From Sediminispirochaeta sp. (GTDB lineage Bacteria; Spirochaetota; Spirochaetia; DSM-16054; Sediminispirochaetaceae): DNA of 7,327 nucleotides. The number at the start of each line of letters is the position of its first letter. The stretch's first letter is position 1. The position numbers were made by a program, and so were the translations under genes. Below, piece after piece: positions 6,425 to 7,327 of this stretch. The notes below the pieces were generated by a model. The model did not search any database and had not been told where the DNA came from. It worked only from the letters and a program-made list of their open reading frames with translations. Where the stretch lies: assembly GCA_011046055.1 (NCBI GenBank), contig DSBN01000339.1:1-7327 (forward strand), in the 5' to 3' direction.

Positions 6425-6429
6425 CCTCC
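6425..6429 (-). promoter_or_regulatory. Ribosome binding site that decides the ygeW start
   Basis: GGAGG on the minus strand lies 5 bases before the ATG at 6419. It overlaps the last base of an earlier in-frame ATG at 6431, which itself has no good ribosome binding site. This favours the shorter 398-residue YgeW beginning MDKIGIEEM. Confidence 0.7.
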
Positions 6430-6437
6430 ATGTATTC

Positions 6438-7327
6438 TCATACCCGCGACAAGAGGTCGCGGGCTATCTGGTTGCCTTTTTCTACCAGCTCTTCTTCTGG
6501 AAACCCCGTCAGTCGACCGTGTTCGACCGCCAGCCTTCCGTTGACAATGGTGTAATCGGTACCGTGGTTGTAGCCGGAGAATATCAACGCCGCCAGAGGA
6601 TCAGAAAGCGCTCCGGTGTACTCCAGTTTGTGGACGTCAAAAATCGCCATATCCGCTGCGTAACCCTTTTCGAGCTTGCCGATCTTCCGATATCCGAGGA
6701 GCTTAGCCCCGTTCTCCGAAGCCATCCGGAAGACATCTCTGGTCCCGAGTGCGGCGGCGCCGTACTTGACCCGCTGCAGGAGCAGAGCGTTACGCAGCTC
6801 TCCGAGCATGTCCGAGGAGTCGTTCGAAGCCGAACCGTCCACCGCCAGAGCCACGTTGATCTCCATCGGAAGCATCTCCGCCACCCGGCAGATCCCCGAG
6901 CCGAGCCGCATGTTGCTGCTCGGGCAGTGGGCTATATGGGTTCCCGTCTCCGCCAGTACCTTCAGCTCGTCGTCGTTGAAGTGTATTCCGTGGGCGTAGA
7001 AGGTATCCTCGCCGATGAAGCCGGTGTCCTCCATCAGCTTGAGCGGACGACGACCGTAGACTTCCAGACAGAAGTCGTTTTCGTCGAAGGTCTCGGCCAC
7101 GTGGGTGTGGAGCCGTACTCCGTAACGCCGGGCCAGCTGTACCGACTCCTTCATCAGCTCTTCGGTGACGCTGAAGGGGCTGCAGGGAGCCAAAACCACC
7201 TTGCGCATGGAGAACTCGCCGCCATCGTGGTACCGCTGGATCACCCGCTCGCTGTCCCGGAGGATCTCCTCCTCGGTCTGGACCACCGTGTCCGGTGGCA
7301 AGCCGCCGTCCTTTTTGCTGAGGGACA
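6438..7327 (-). CDS. 8-oxoguanine deaminase-type amidohydrolase, C-terminal two thirds (runs off the right edge)
   Basis: The frame is open through the right edge, reading SLSKKDGG before the Leu-Pro-Pro-Asp that begins at 7301, so the 5' end is missing. About 296 codons of an expected 440-450 are present. This is a metal-dependent deaminase of the cytosine-deaminase/ATZ-TRZ amidohydrolase class. Visible parts are LAPCSPFSV, the HxHxxE motif LHTHVAE (nucleotides about 7112-7092) with a metal His and the proton-shuttling Glu, FYAHGIHF with the next His, CPSSNMRLGSGICR, and VDGSASND with the metal Asp. The CPSSNMRL and DGSASND blocks fit 8-oxoguanine deaminases, which make urate from 8-oxoguanine, better than guanine deaminase or the E. 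coli SsnA type. The N-terminal HxH metal pair is outside the window. It shares an operon with ygeW, which supports a purine role. The exact substrate is inferred from family resemblance. Confidence 0.85.
   Translation of the reverse strand, partial: SLSKKDGGLPPDTVVQTEEEILRDSERVIQRYHDGGEFSMRKVVLAPCSPFSVTEELMKESVQLARRYGVRLHTHVAETFDENDFCLEVYGRRPLKLMEDTGFIGEDTFYAHGIHFNDDELKVLAETGTHIAHCPSSNMRLGSGICRVAEMLPMEINVALAVDGSASNDSSDMLGELRNALLLQRVKYGAAALGTRDVFRMASENGAKLLGYRKIGKLEKGYAADMAIFDVHKLEYTGALSDPLAALIFSGYNHGTDYTIVNGRLAVEHGRLTGFPEEELVEKGNQIARDLLSRV

Noticed and set aside
1..7327. Insertion sequences, CRISPR arrays, tRNA or rRNA genes, phage genes or a defence system
   Set aside because: No transposase, repeat-spacer pattern, tRNA-like cloverleaf or phage or defence motif was seen. 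All space is taken by housekeeping-type and signalling genes with short gaps.

Overview
All supported genes in this window lie on the minus strand, so the window is read from its right end to its left end. By eye the DNA is moderately GC-rich, and the genes are packed closely. Gaps between genes range from 1 to about 50 bases, apart from one transcription boundary of about 140 bases. The content is chromosomal and metabolic or signalling in character. I see no mobile element, CRISPR array or RNA gene. The host looks like an anaerobic or facultative bacterium that uses purines. A spirochaete would fit the mix of genes and the relaxed lipobox, but this is a weak inference.

Right-hand unit (about 7327 to 5154): the C-terminal two thirds of an 8-oxoguanine deaminase-type amidohydrolase, cut by the window edge, is followed by a YgeW-type knotted carbamoyltransferase. 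In several bacteria ygeW belongs to clusters for anaerobic purine or urate breakdown, so this unit is probably the end of a purine-salvage or purine-catabolism operon. A strong intrinsic terminator lies 27 bases after the ygeW stop.

Central unit (about 5123 to 1606): a candidate promoter preceded by a near-perfect 21-base dyad drives queD and then folE2. FolE2 converts GTP to dihydroneopterin triphosphate, and QueD converts that to 6-carboxytetrahydropterin, the first two committed steps to 7-deazaguanines such as preQ0 and queuosine. The same run continues, with a 21-base gap, into a two-helix potassium channel with an unrecognised N-terminal cytosolic region of about 210 residues and a cytosolic RCK module. 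One base later comes a stand-alone cyclic-nucleotide-binding protein that has kept its phosphate-binding signature.

Left-hand unit (about 1599 to 1): a second candidate promoter precedes a family 1 extracellular solute-binding lipoprotein. Seven bases on, the start of a membrane protein runs off the window. It has one membrane helix followed by what looks like the beginning of an extracytoplasmic sensor domain. This suggests that the binding protein reports to a sensor rather than feeding a transporter. The two most interesting points are the channel and cyclic-nucleotide-binding gene pair, with its unknown N-terminal domain, and the pairing of a binding protein with a sensor.
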